DNA of 64,000 nt from Labrenzia sp. OB1 (GTDB taxonomy: Bacteria > Pseudomonadota > Alphaproteobacteria > Rhizobiales > Stappiaceae). The stretch is taken from contig NZ_JSEP01000002.1 of assembly GCF_001624695.1 (NCBI RefSeq), forward strand, positions 248,001 to 312,000. Direction: 5' to 3'. Position numbers and translations under genes: made by a program. Shown piece after piece: positions 18,839-29,804 of the stretch; position 1 is the stretch's first letter, and every line of letters starts with the position of its first letter. The notes under the pieces were generated by a model. It was not told where the DNA came from. It made no database searches and saw only the letters and a list, made by a program, of their open reading frames with translations.

Positions 18839-18867
18839 TATATCGACTTAGCCAACTGAAAAGTCAA
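18839..18867 (-). promoter_or_regulatory. Predicted sigma-70 promoter of the helicase gene
   Basis: On the minus strand TTGACT (18862-18867) and GATATA (18839-18844) are 17 bases apart. The start site would be near 18831, about 250 bases upstream of the TTG start. The leader holds a hairpin AACCGCA...TGCGGTT close to the ribosome-binding site. Confidence 0.6.
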
Positions 18868-18915
18868 GCGGAGATACCGCATTGCATCATAGAGCCTGAT
18901 ACCGTTTCCTCGCAA

Positions 18916-20037
18916 TTACGGTTTCAGGCGGATCAGCCGTCCGTCGTCACTGTCGGTCAAAACATAGACGAAACCGTCCGGTCCCTGGCGCACGTCGCGG
19001 ATGCGCTCGCCGAGATCCGTCAGAAGCTTTTCCTGCGAAACGACCGTGTCTCCTTCAAGCTGCAGTCTTGCCAGATGCTGGCCGCGCAGAGCCCCCACCA
19101 GCAGATTCCCCTGCCAGTCCGGATATGTGCTGCCGCTCACGAAAACCATTCCGGAAGGAGCGATCGACGGGTCCCAGTAATGGATCGGCTGCTCCATGCC
19201 GGGAGCGGAAGTCCCCTCACCGATCCTGGCGCCGGAATAGTGCCGTCCGTAGGAAATCACCGGCCAGCCGTAGTTCTTGCCCGCTTCAGGTATATTGATT
19301 TCGTCGCCGCCGCGTGCGCCGTGCTCGACGACCCAAAGGTCATTCGTTGCGGGGTTGATCGCCGCGCTTTGCGGATTGCGGTGACCATAGGACCAGATCT
19401 CCGCTTTGTGGTCCGGAAGGCCGATAAAGGGGTTGCCGGGAGCCGGTTCGCCATTCGGTGTCAGGCGTAGCACCGATCCGGCGTGATCGAAGGGATCCTG
19501 CGCACGTTCACCATCGCCGCGCTCGCCCACCGTCATGAACAGCAAGCCGTCCGGAGCGAAAACCAGGCGCGAGCCGAAATGTCTGCCACCGCCCGCCGTG
19601 TTGTTGCCGGTGAAGATCGTTCTGCCATCCGCAAGCCGGTAACCAGCCTCATCGGGAACAAGTCTCGCCCTGAACAGCGATGTCCCCGCCCCTTCTGGCG
19701 ATCCTTGCGAGAAGCTCAGAAAGACCGTGTCGTCCGTCTGGAAATCGGGACTGAGGACGACATCAAGCAGTCCGCCCTGCCCCCGCGCGATGACGTCCGG
19801 CGTGCCCGGAACGATGCTCTGCCGGCCTTCCGCGGAGACGAACTTGAGCACCCCGTCCCGTTCGGTCACCAGGTAACCGCGCTGTGGCAGAAAGGCGACG
19901 CTCCAGGGATGGGAAAGACCGTCGGTCACCGTTTCCAGATCGACGGCGGATTGTGCCGCCGCCGCAGACATTGCCGAGGAGCCCGCCGCGAAAAGGCCCG
20001 CAACCAGCGTGAAAATGGACATCTTCCTCAGGATCAT
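18916..20037 (-). CDS. PQQ-dependent sugar dehydrogenase family protein, exported
   Basis: 373 residues with a signal peptide (cleavage likely after SAAAAQ near residue 30). It is a six-bladed beta-propeller of the soluble aldose dehydrogenase (GSDH/YliI) family, expected in the periplasm. Typical pieces are LSHPWSVAFLPQRGYLVTERDG, GQGGLLDVVLSPDF, FGSRLVFAPDGLLFMTVGERG, YGHRNPQSAAINP and VVEHGARGGDEIN. The substrate is unknown; PQQ dependence follows from the family and is not shown here. ATG 20037 is preferred over an upstream TTG. Confidence 0.9.
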   Translation of the reverse strand: MILRKMSIFTLVAGLFAAGSSAMSAAAAQSAVDLETVTDGLSHPWSVAFLPQRGYLVTERDGVLKFVSAEGRQSIVPGTPDVIARGQGGLLDVVLSPDFQTDDTVFLSFSQGSPEGAGTSLFRARLVPDEAGYRLADGRTIFTGNNTAGGGRHFGSRLVFAPDGLLFMTVGERGDGERAQDPFDHAGSVLRLTPNGEPAPGNPFIGLPDHKAEIWSYGHRNPQSAAINPATNDLWVVEHGARGGDEINIPEAGKNYGWPVISYGRHYSGARIGEGTSAPGMEQPIHYWDPSIAPSGMVFVSGSTYPDWQGNLLVGALRGQHLARLQLEGDTVVSQEKLLTDLGERIRDVRQGPDGFVYVLTDSDDGRLIRLKP

Positions 20038-20140
20038 TTCAAGCCCTTCCCGACTCCAGTGCAATTCCCTTCCCTTCAGATAGGAGCACTGGACAGGAAT
20101 TACAGTCGGAAGGCCCTCAAAAACCCGAGAGGATCTCGCA

Positions 20141-22435
<2,295 letters not shown>

Positions 22436-22633
22436 GACGGTCTCTGCCCTCTTCCCTTTAATCACTGTGCTGTCGCACCCTGCCTTCACACGAACACAGG
22501 ATGCGCTGTTTTTTCAATATCGATCAAGCTCGCGTTTCATATGATTGCACATGAAAGCGGATTGATCTGTTCGCATTTGCCGTGGGTACCGTCTGCTCTC
22601 ACCCGTTGCAAAATCGTGAATAGACGCCGAGAT

Positions 22634-23278
22634 TTACCCGGCGCGCTGCAAAATGAGAGCCCGTAGTAGCGCGAAGAGCACGATGCTGTTCAGAATGTGC
22701 CACAGGAAGTGGGTTCCAATTGCCAGATGCTCACAGACCGGCGCATCCAGCATCCGGAAGCCAAGCGATGCCGTGAAGACCACACCTGTCAGCAAAAGCT
22801 GGCCTCCGAGCCCGCGGTCAGTCCGCATACAAAGCCCGCCGACCACGATTATCGCCAGCAGGGCCGGAATGTATCCCGCCGAGGGCCCGGCCAGCGGCGC
22901 CAGTGCACCGATGACAAATGGCGAGGCGGCAAAGAAGACGACGACGATGCCGGCCGCGGCCCACAAAGGCAACTCCAGGAAGCGTTTCAACGCGAAAAAC
23001 AAATAGACATGGATGAATAGCGCAATCGGAATCACGTCTGTCAGGCTTGCCCATCGGGTCGCGAATGTGTGGAACAGGAAGGATCCCACGCCGGTGGCGA
23101 AGACGATTGCGATCAGCAGGAGCGCGGGCAGATCGTCCGGCGTTTTTCTGCTCCACATCAGCCAGGCTGCAAGGGCGGCGATCAGAAAGGCGACATTGGT
23201 GACAGCATTGAGCGGTTCCGACCAGAATTCAGGTCCCAGCCGCTCGCAGTAATTGTTCATGCGATCGCTCAACGCCAT
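22634..23278 (-). CDS. Ceramidase family integral membrane protein
   Basis: 214 residues, about seven membrane helices. It matches the alkaline-ceramidase family (CREST superfamily): an N-terminal NNYCERLGPEFWSEPLNAVTN, then the metal-site-like GSFLFHTFATRWASLTDVIPI and the late GTHFLWHILNSIVLF, which supply the expected His/Asp set. Whether it hydrolyses ceramide is unknown; bacterial members are mostly uncharacterised. Start ATG 23278, with ATG 23260 (MNNYCERLG) as a plausible alternative. It lies between the aminotransferase and malic enzyme genes on the same strand. Confidence 0.82.
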   Translation of the reverse strand: MALSDRMNNYCERLGPEFWSEPLNAVTNVAFLIAALAAWLMWSRKTPDDLPALLLIAIVFATGVGSFLFHTFATRWASLTDVIPIALFIHVYLFFALKRFLELPLWAAAGIVVVFFAASPFVIGALAPLAGPSAGYIPALLAIIVVGGLCMRTDRGLGGQLLLTGVVFTASLGFRMLDAPVCEHLAIGTHFLWHILNSIVLFALLRALILQRAG

Positions 23279-23320
23279 TCGACCATACCTTTATCCACCT
23301 GCCGCAGTCAGAGCACCTGA

Positions 23321-24547
23321 TTACAGCGCGGATGTGACAGTTTCTGCAATCACATTTCCAAGCCTGATGATTCCGGTTTCGATCTTTCCCGCGTCCGCAT
23401 AGGAGAAACTGAGACGCAAGGTGTTCGCACCGCCGCCGTCAGCGTGGAAGGCGCTGCCCGGGACGAAGGCGACCCTGGCGGTTTCGACCGATGCGGTCAG
23501 CAGTTCAGCTGCGTCTAACCCGTCAGGCAATTCCATCCAGATAAACATGCCGCCTTGCGGTTTCGTCCAGCGAACGCCTTCGGGCATATGCTTTTCAAGA
23601 GCTGCCAGCATGGCATCCCGGCGCGATTTGTAGATCGACCTGGTATTGGCGACATGCGTGTCGAAATGCTCTTCGGCCACCCGCGCCATCGCCTCCTGAT
23701 TGAGAACCGGCGTGTTCAGGTCGCTTGCCTGCTTGATCAGGACCAGTCTGGAAACCACCTCGGACGCGGCGCAGATCCAGCCGAGACGCAGACCGGGGGA
23801 AAGGGATTTGGAAAAACTGCCGCAATAGAGCGTACGAGTGCGATCGATACCGCCGGAGGCCTCGCAATCGAGCGCCAGCAGCGGGCGAACGGGGTCGCCC
23901 TCATAGCGCAGGCATTGGTAAGGGGCGTCCTCCACAATCGCGCAGTTCAGATCACCGGCGAGCGAGAGGATTCTCCGGCGCTCTTCGAGATCCAGCGTAA
24001 GGCCGGTCGGATTGGCGAAATCGGGCGACAGATAGGCGAATTTGACCCGGCCGCCCGCTTTGTGCGCCCCGTCTGCGTAATCGGCGGCCGGACGGTTTGC
24101 TCCCGGGTCGAGCCGTTCGAAGCGAGGCTCATAGGCGTTGAACGCCTGCAGGGCGCCGAGATAGGTCGGCCATTGGACCAGCGCCGTATCTTCCGCAGAC
24201 AGGAACAGCTTTCCGATATAGTCCAGTCCCTGCTGGGAGCCGGATGTGATCAGAATGTTGTCCGGGCTGCAGTCGATGCCGAGGTCGTGCATATGTGCCG
24301 CAATCCAGCGTCGAAGACGCAAACTGCCTTCGCTGACACCGTATTGCAGGGCTTTTCCGGCCTCCGGGCCGCCGAGGATTTCCGCGTAGGCTCTTTTGAA
24401 CGCTTCTGAAGGAAACAGCTCAGGGTCAGGAATTCCGCCGGCGAAGGAAATCACGTCCGGCTGATCCAGCAGTTTGAGGAGTTCACGGATTTCGGAGGCG
24501 CGCATCCGGCCGGCGCGCCTGGCATAGAGGCTGTCCCAGGTGGTCAT
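23321..24547 (-). CDS. PLP-dependent aminotransferase, class I/II
   Basis: 408-residue fold-type I aminotransferase of the group that includes 2-aminoadipate/LysN-type and MocR-related enzymes. The PLP lysine lies in CGSFSKSLSPGLRLGW. Substrate- and cofactor-binding segments include ISFAGGIPDPELFP, LITSGSQQGLDYIGKLF and SPDFANPTGLTLDLEERR. No N-terminal GntR DNA-binding domain is present, so it acts as an enzyme rather than a MocR regulator. The amino donor cannot be deduced. Start ATG 24547; moaB is divergent 180 bases away. Confidence 0.88.
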   Translation of the reverse strand: MTTWDSLYARRAGRMRASEIRELLKLLDQPDVISFAGGIPDPELFPSEAFKRAYAEILGGPEAGKALQYGVSEGSLRLRRWIAAHMHDLGIDCSPDNILITSGSQQGLDYIGKLFLSAEDTALVQWPTYLGALQAFNAYEPRFERLDPGANRPAADYADGAHKAGGRVKFAYLSPDFANPTGLTLDLEERRRILSLAGDLNCAIVEDAPYQCLRYEGDPVRPLLALDCEASGGIDRTRTLYCGSFSKSLSPGLRLGWICAASEVVSRLVLIKQASDLNTPVLNQEAMARVAEEHFDTHVANTRSIYKSRRDAMLAALEKHMPEGVRWTKPQGGMFIWMELPDGLDAAELLTASVETARVAFVPGSAFHADGGGANTLRLSFSYADAGKIETGIIRLGNVIAETVTSAL

Positions 24548-24730
24548 GTTCTGCTCTTTGGCGATTGCTTCGACATTTAAGTCAATAATACTGACCTAAA
24601 TATTTAGCAAGTGTCCCAATCTTGTTATTTTTTGAAATATTATTACGCGGCCTTCCCGCTATCCCAACAGACGAAGGCTCTGGAACCTGCGTCCGCAATC
24701 GCCTATCTGTTGGCAACAAAGGAGACCGCC

Positions 24731-25288
24731 ATGCCCCGTCTGGACGATACGCGACCGTTCATCCCGCTCAACATCGCGGTTCTGACTGTGTCCGATACCC
24801 GAAAGCTGGAGGAAGACCGTTCCGGCAACACTCTGGCCGAGCGGCTCGAGAAGGCAGGCCACCGGCTCGCGGACAGGAAAATCGCGACCGATGACGTGCC
24901 CGCCATCCAGAAGATCGCTAAGAGCTGGATCGCAGATCCGGGCGTGGACGTGATCATCTCCACCGGCGGCACCGGCTTCACCGGCCGTGACGTGACCCCC
25001 GAAGCCATGGAGCCCCTGTTCGAAAAGAGGATGGACGGTTTTTCGGAAGTCTTTCACCGGATTTCCTACGACAAGATCGGCACATCGACGATCCAGTCCA
25101 GGGCAACCGGCGGCGTTGCCGGCGCCACCTACATCTTCGTTCTGCCCGGCTCACCCGGCGCCTGCAAGGACGCCTGGGACGGCATCCTGAAGTGGCAGCT
25201 CGACTATCGGCACATGCCCTGCAACTTCGTGGAAATCATGCCGCGCCTCGACGAACATCTCAAACGCGGCAAGCTGCAGGAGGTATAA
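24731..25288 (+). CDS. moaB: Molybdenum cofactor biosynthesis protein B
   Basis: 185 residues, MoaB/MogA family, which adenylates molybdopterin during molybdenum cofactor synthesis; some MoaB proteins are inactive paralogues. Family motifs are clear: NIAVLTVSDTRKLEEDRSGNT, ISTGGTGFTGRDVTPEAMEPLFEK and VLPGSPGACKDAWDGIL. ATG 24731 has AGGAG six bases upstream; the in-frame GTG at 24611 would add residues that are not part of the family. No other cofactor-synthesis gene is adjacent. Confidence 0.94.
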   Translation: MPRLDDTRPFIPLNIAVLTVSDTRKLEEDRSGNTLAERLEKAGHRLADRKIATDDVPAIQKIAKSWIADPGVDVIISTGGTGFTGRDVTPEAMEPLFEKRMDGFSEVFHRISYDKIGTSTIQSRATGGVAGATYIFVLPGSPGACKDAWDGILKWQLDYRHMPCNFVEIMPRLDEHLKRGKLQEV

Positions 25289-25345
25289 GCTGGTGGCTTG
25301 CGCCGTCTTTTGCCCCCCTTTTACCGGCCTTCCACGGACCGAAAT

Positions 25346-25423
25346 TCATCCGGCGTCGATGCCCCATTGCGCCAGTTCAATGGTGATGCCTTCCGGACCA
25401 TTGACGAACTAGGGCGTGGAGAC
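25346..25423 (-). pseudogene. C-terminal remnant of a VOC (glyoxalase-like) protein
   Basis: On the minus strand this short piece reads VSTP, an in-frame TAG, then FVNGPEGITIELAQWGIDAG and a stop. GPEGITIEL is the usual end of vicinal-oxygen-chelate proteins (metal-ligand Glu included). The TAG sits where an aromatic residue is usual, and an in-frame TGA lies three codons further upstream. No upstream domain is recognisable before the glycosyltransferase gene, so this looks like the leftover of a deleted gene. Confidence 0.45.
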
Positions 25424-25503
25424 CCTTCAGGTCGCCGCGGACAGGAGGGAAAACTCCCGAGAACCGGTCCGTTTCGCCTTGTCATGCCGGCCGGGCGCCT
25501 GCT

Positions 25504-26196
25504 TCAGCCGTGCAGCTTGACGGCGACGCTAGCGGGGATGCGCAAGGTGCCGACGCAAAAGCGTGCCAGAGCCTGACGCAGCCTTGAGACAAGTCCTTCA
25601 CGCTCGGCTTGTCCGGAAGAAACGGCAGCCGCCCTCAGGAAGATGATCCGGCTGCGGCCAATGCGTTTGGCGATATCGAGGTCTTCAAGCTCCGGCAAGG
25701 GTCTGTGCCCGCCGAGTTTCTTGTAGAACTGCCGGGAAATCAGAAGGCCCTGATTGCCATAGGGCATGCCGAGAAGCTGCGAACGCAGGGCCGCGAATGA
25801 CTCGCTGACCCGCGCGCTGAGGCCGAACGCCTCGTACCGCAGCCGGAAACTGGCTGCCGTGCGCTGGCCATTGGGCGCTCTGGAGGCGCGTTCCACAAAT
25901 GCCTGGGCTTCGTGATGCCAACCGCTTTCCAGAATCGATTCGGGATGCAGGAACAACAACCAGTCGCCGCGTCTCGACCGGGAGGCTCCGAAGGAGAGGC
26001 GCTCGCTCCGCGGCGCGTGCAGGGAAACCCATTCGCATCCGGCCGCATCGGCAACCTGTTCGGTGTTGTCTGAAGATCCGCCATCCACGACGATAACCTC
26101 GCGGATCACCCCCTCAGCCGCCGCCGGGACCAGCGCAGACAAGGCATGCACCAGATCGGTCTCGGAATTTTTTGTCGGAATAATGACGCTGATCAT
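25504..26196 (-). CDS. Family 2 glycosyltransferase
   Basis: 230-residue GT-A fold glycosyltransferase. The start MISVIIPTKNSETDLVHALSAL and EVIVVDGGSSDNTEQVADAAG are the nucleotide-sugar-binding core. A later ELEDLDIAKRIGRS matches the acidic active-site region. It resembles a small subgroup of GT2 enzymes often found near radical SAM genes, and a radical SAM gene is in fact divergent 111 bases away. Acceptor and sugar are unknown. A VOC remnant lies just beyond its 3' end. Confidence 0.85.
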   Translation of the reverse strand: MISVIIPTKNSETDLVHALSALVPAAAEGVIREVIVVDGGSSDNTEQVADAAGCEWVSLHAPRSERLSFGASRSRRGDWLLFLHPESILESGWHHEAQAFVERASRAPNGQRTAASFRLRYEAFGLSARVSESFAALRSQLLGMPYGNQGLLISRQFYKKLGGHRPLPELEDLDIAKRIGRSRIIFLRAAAVSSGQAEREGLVSRLRQALARFCVGTLRIPASVAVKLHG

Positions 26197-26307
26197 GTTG
26201 GCAAGTTTTACATGAAAGTTTTTTAAAGCGCGAGAGACGGGGCTTGTTAAAGCGCTTAAATTGGCTAATGTTCACTTTATGTTCCTATCTCTTTCCGGTT
26301 TACGATC

Positions 26308-27441
26308 ATGAAGTCAGCAATTCAGCCTCTGGATGTGGATCCATGCCTGGAAAATCCGGATACCGACCCTGCCCGTCTGTCGGAAGAGCGCAGGCGCGGC
26401 CGCGGCGCGGCCCTCAACAAGACCGGCAGGTTCGAGCCGCTGCGCCGTGAAAGCTTCGACGACGGCTGGAACAGCCTCGACGATCTGCCTCCGCTGCAGA
26501 CCCACGTTCAGGAGGAACGCGCGCGAACAATCATCACGCGCAACGAGTCGCCCGATATTTCCTTCGACCGTTCGATCAATCCCTACAGGGGATGCGAACA
26601 TGGCTGTGTCTACTGTTTCGCCCGCCCGAGCCATGCCTTCCTGGGGCTGTCTCCCGGACTGGATTTTGAAACCCGCCTCTTTGCAAAACCGAATGCCGCC
26701 CAGCTCCTGGAGCGCGAACTCTCCAGGCCCGGCTACACGCCGCGCGTGATCGCCATCGGCACCAACACCGACCCCTACCAACCCCTTGAGCGCAGCTATA
26801 CGCTGATGCGTGAAATTCTGGAGGTTCTGGAAAACTGTGGCCACCCGATCGCGATCGTAACCAAATCCGCCCTGGTGACACGGGATATCGATATCCTGGC
26901 TCGCATGGCGGAGCGCAACCTGGTCAAGGTTGCCCTGTCGGTGACCTCGCTTGACCGCAAGCTCTGCCGGGCGATGGAGCCGCGCGCCAGCGCGCCGCAC
27001 AAGCGCCTGGGCGCCATAAAGGCCCTTTCGGAGGCAGGCATTCCCACTTCGGTCATGATGGCGCCGGTCATCCCCGCCCTGACGGACAGTGAAATCGAGA
27101 GCCTGCTGGAAGCCGCCGCCGAGCACGGTGCGGCGGAGGCCGGCTATGTGCTGCTGCGCCTGCCGCTCGAAGTTTCCGAACTTTTCCGGGACTGGCTGTT
27201 GCGCGAGCGGCCGAACCGCTACCAGCATGTCATGAGCCTTATTCGCTCCATGCGCGGCGGCAAGGATTACGATGCGAAGTGGGGTGAGCGCATGCGCGGC
27301 GGCGGCCCCTACGCCGATCAGATTTCGAAACGGTTTTCCCTTGCGGCCAAGCGCCTCGGCCTGAATCTGCGCCGCAAGAAGCTCAACACGGACGATTTTG
27401 TTCAGCCGCAAAAAGGCGGTGTGCAACTGGATCTCTTCTAG
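26308..27441 (+). CDS. PA0069-type radical SAM protein
   Basis: 377-residue radical S-adenosylmethionine protein. The 4Fe-4S motif CEHGCVYC (CxxxCxxC) lies in the context NPYRGCEHGCVYCFARPSHAFLG, typical of the family once likened to spore photoproduct lyase. Later family segments are VIAIGTNTDPYQPLERSYTLMREILEVL and SVMMAPVIPALTDSEIESLLEAA. The reaction is unknown. The ATG at 26308 starts the homologous region (DPARLSEERRRGRGA). rnhB begins 45 bases after its stop, so the two are probably co-transcribed. Confidence 0.9.
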   Translation: MKSAIQPLDVDPCLENPDTDPARLSEERRRGRGAALNKTGRFEPLRRESFDDGWNSLDDLPPLQTHVQEERARTIITRNESPDISFDRSINPYRGCEHGCVYCFARPSHAFLGLSPGLDFETRLFAKPNAAQLLERELSRPGYTPRVIAIGTNTDPYQPLERSYTLMREILEVLENCGHPIAIVTKSALVTRDIDILARMAERNLVKVALSVTSLDRKLCRAMEPRASAPHKRLGAIKALSEAGIPTSVMMAPVIPALTDSEIESLLEAAAEHGAAEAGYVLLRLPLEVSELFRDWLLRERPNRYQHVMSLIRSMRGGKDYDAKWGERMRGGGPYADQISKRFSLAAKRLGLNLRRKKLNTDDFVQPQKGGVQLDLF

Positions 27442-27486
27442 GCAACCTGCTTGCGCCGAAATGCTGCTCGCGGCAGGTTCGAGATC

Positions 27487-28143
27487 ATGACCCACAGCCA
27501 TTCACTCTTCGACCTTGCCTTTTCCGACGGGCTGGATCTCAAGCTTGAACGCAAACACGCGGCTTCATTCAACGGACTGATCTGCGGTGTCGATGAAGCC
27601 GGGCGCGGCCCCTGGGCGGGGCCGGTGGTCACAGCCGCCGTCATCCTGGACTATGACCGGGTGCCGGCGGGACTGAACGATTCCAAGAAACTCACCGAGG
27701 CTGTCCGCGAAGATCTGTTCGAGCAGATCGTTGCAAGCGCCCAGGTAGCCGTCGCCAGCGCTTCGCCGGCCTCCATCGACAGATACAACATCCGGGCGGC
27801 CACGCTTTCGGCCATGGTCCGCGCCGTGAACGGACTGGCACGGTCACCGGAATATGTACTTGTCGACGGTCGTGATGTTCCCGCCGGGCTCAAGCAGCCG
27901 GGCCAGGCCCTTATCAAGGGCGACGGCCGCTGCCTGTGTGTTGCCGCAGCCTCCATCGTTGCCAAGGTCACACGCGACCGGATGATGGTCCGGCTCGACG
28001 ATCACTTGCCGGGATACGGCTTTGCCCGGCACAAGGGATACGGCGTTCCACAGCATCAGGCGGCGCTGGACGCACTAGGGCCATCCCCGCATCACCGAAT
28101 GTCGTTCAAACCGGTAAGGTTGGCCGCGGGGGAACAGGCGTGA
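27487..28143 (+). CDS. rnhB: Ribonuclease HII
   Basis: 218-residue type 2 RNase H, which removes single ribonucleotides and RNA primers from DNA. The first catalytic residues are in [15 protein letters not shown] (Asp-Glu). Further acidic ligands are in VLVDGRDVP and in the [23 protein letters not shown] stretch. ATG 27487 is chosen over TTG 27451. Together with rnhA (62009-62461) the window holds both RNase H types. It follows the radical SAM gene closely. Confidence 0.96.
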   Translation: MTHSHSLFDLAFSDGLDLKLERKHAASFNGLICGVDEAGRGPWAGPVVTAAVILDYDRVPAGLNDSKKLTEAVREDLFEQIVASAQVAVASASPASIDRYNIRAATLSAMVRAVNGLARSPEYVLVDGRDVPAGLKQPGQALIKGDGRCLCVAAASIVAKVTRDRMMVRLDDHLPGYGFARHKGYGVPQHQAALDALGPSPHHRMSFKPVRLAAGEQA

Positions 28144-28167
28144 CAGGCTCCGGAAACACAAACAAAC

Positions 28168-28446
28168 AAAAGCGGCTACAAGGGCCGCTTCAGCTTGTTG
28201 ACAGACTTACGCGGTCATTCCGGACGGTCTGCAGCGCAGTTGCTGGCCAGAGCCGGAACGCAGCGCCAACTTCGCGCCCCAAGCGCGCTTTATTCATGAA
28301 TTCAAATGCTTGACTTGCTCTGGTGCTCGCGTTCGCTCGCTCTGACATGCTGGTTTCCGGATCAGCGTTCAGCGTTGCTGCACTTGTCCGGAATGACGAA
28401 CTGAGGGTTCGTCCGCAGTCTGAAGCGGCCACAAGGGCCGTTTTTA
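28168..28446. repeat. Intergenic inverted-repeat element
   Basis: Two arms of about 60-80 bases face each other. The left arm runs from AGCGGC...GGGCCGCT through GGTCATTCCGGA (28213-28224); the right arm has TCCGGAATGAC (28387-28397) through GCAGTCTGAAGCGGCC to GGGCCGTTTTT. Similar sequence recurs at 15790-15857 and 53388-53625, so this is a dispersed family. The right end has a hairpin plus T-run that could also end rnhB transcripts. Confidence 0.6.
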
Positions 28447-28463
28447 AGGTTTTCGCGACGTTC

Positions 28464-28509
28464 AAAAAAAACGGCGTCTTCTGCGTTCGACTGAACGCAG
28501 AAGACGCCG
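28464..28509 (-). terminator. Rho-independent terminator of the atp (F0) operon
   Basis: A 17-bp perfect stem (28472-28488 with 28493-28509) around a GACT loop. On the minus strand it runs into eight T (28464-28471). It lies about 60 bases beyond the atpF stop codon. A second hairpin, TCGGCTTTCA / TGAAAGCCGA at 28532-28564, sits in between. Confidence 0.88.
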
Positions 28510-28569
28510 ATATTTTAAAGGTCGATCACCTTTCGGCTTTCATGTGGTGTCACCTGAAAGCCGATTGGC

Positions 28570-29049
28570 CTAGTTCAACCGGTCTTTCACCTGAGCGATG
28601 CTCTTGGAAAGAATATCGTCGGCAACCTTGTCCTTGACCTTGGCCGTCAGGATTTCCTCGGCTGCCGCCACGGCGATATCGGCCGCCTTGGCGCGGACTT
28701 CAGCGATTGCCTGGGTCTCAGCCTGGGCAATCTTGTCTTCCGCGGCTCTGGTCCGGCGGGCGATCATCTCTTCAAGAGCCTGATTGGTTTCCAAAGTCAG
28801 GCGCTCTGCTTCCGAGTTGGCTTCGGCGATGATGGCTTCAGCTTCACCTTCGGCTTCATGACGCTTGCGCTGATACTCCGACAGAAGAGCCTGGGCCTCG
28901 TCGCGCATCTTGCGCGCTTCGTCCAGCTCCTTGCGGATTGCATCGGCGCGATCATCCAGAGAAGCCCCGATCTTGGACGGAACCTTGATGTAGATAATCA
29001 GTGCGAAGAAAAGAACGAGACCGACCGTGGCCCAAAATGTTGCGTCCAT
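28570..29049 (-). CDS. atpF: F0F1 ATP synthase subunit b
   Basis: 159-residue peripheral-stalk subunit that ties F1 to subunit a. One N-terminal membrane helix (FWATVGLVLFFALIIYIKVP) is followed by a long, highly charged helix with the heptad pattern of a dimeric coiled coil (DEARKMRDEAQALLSEYQRKRHEAEGEAEAII). It is the last gene of the operon. Alphaproteobacteria and photosynthetic bacteria carry two b-type genes, and this one pairs with b' just upstream (10-base gap). Confidence 0.95.
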   Translation of the reverse strand: MDATFWATVGLVLFFALIIYIKVPSKIGASLDDRADAIRKELDEARKMRDEAQALLSEYQRKRHEAEGEAEAIIAEANSEAERLTLETNQALEEMIARRTRAAEDKIAQAETQAIAEVRAKAADIAVAAAEEILTAKVKDKVADDILSKSIAQVKDRLN

Positions 29050-29059
29050 GATGGTCTCC

Positions 29060-29620
29060 TCAGTTCATGACCGATTTCAGCGCCTTGGACAGATCGGTCT
29101 TGGTCGGAGCCTTGCCCATCAGCTTCTCGACGAGCGCTGAGGTGGTGTCTCCGGCAATTTCCTCGATCTGGGAAAGGGCCTCGGTTTTGATGCCGCTGAT
29201 ATGGGCTTCCGCCGCCTTGAGCTTGTCAGCGAGCCCGGCTTCCGCTTTTTCGCGGCGGGCTTCGTTGTCGGCCTTCAGCTTGGCGCGCGTGTCGCTGGCG
29301 ATGCCATGCGCCTTGTTGCGGGCTTCAGCCAGCGCCTGCTCGTAAGCCGCGATTGCCGCATCTGTCTCTTCCTTCAGGCGGTTGGCCTCGGAAAAATCAC
29401 CGGCAATGCGGTCCTTGCGGTCTTCCAGGATGCCTGCGAGACGCGGCATCGCCACGTTCTTCATGATCCAGTAGAACACGGCAAAGGTGATGGCGAGCCA
29501 CAACAGCTGGGAGGCAAAAGTGGTCGCGTCAAACGGCGGGAAGCCCGCGCCGTGTTCTGCGGCCGGCACGTCTATAACCTCGTGCATGCCTTCTGTGGTC
29601 GAATGCGTTTCGCCTGCCAT
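29060..29620 (-). CDS. atpG: F0F1 ATP synthase subunit b'
   Basis: 186-residue second b-type stalk subunit (also called atpF' or atpX). A 35-residue N-terminal extension precedes the membrane helix (QLLWLAITFAVFYWIMKNVAMPRL). The long amphipathic helix contains EDRKDRIAGDFSEANRLKEETDAAIAAYE. It forms a heterodimer with subunit b. A strong hairpin lies between it and atpE and may set relative mRNA levels. Confidence 0.93.
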   Translation of the reverse strand: MAGETHSTTEGMHEVIDVPAAEHGAGFPPFDATTFASQLLWLAITFAVFYWIMKNVAMPRLAGILEDRKDRIAGDFSEANRLKEETDAAIAAYEQALAEARNKAHGIASDTRAKLKADNEARREKAEAGLADKLKAAEAHISGIKTEALSQIEEIAGDTTSALVEKLMGKAPTKTDLSKALKSVMN

Positions 29621-29662
29621 TTTCTGTCTCCTAAATCCGGCTGGACGGCTATCGGATCAACC

Positions 29663-29690
29663 GGCATTCATGCGCGAACGCATGAATGCC
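29663..29690 (-). promoter_or_regulatory. Stable hairpin between atpE and atpF'
   Basis: A 12-bp perfect stem (29663-29674 with 29679-29690) closes on a four-base loop that reads TTCG in the mRNA, with no T-run after it. In the atpE-atpF' spacer such a stem can protect the 3' end of atpI-B-E mRNA and help provide the excess of subunit c. That role is an inference. Confidence 0.55.
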
Positions 29691-29804
29691 GCAAAATCGA
29701 TCACTCTTTTGAGTGCTAGCGCATCGTGTCGGTGTTCATTCGAACGCCGGATGCACAAGAGCGCAGTCACCGGAGTTGCATCGATAATCGCTGCGGATGA
29801 GCGA

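Noticed and set aside
28190..28465. 91-codon minus-strand ORF between rnhB and atpF
   Set aside because: It is the translation of the intergenic inverted repeat, not a gene.
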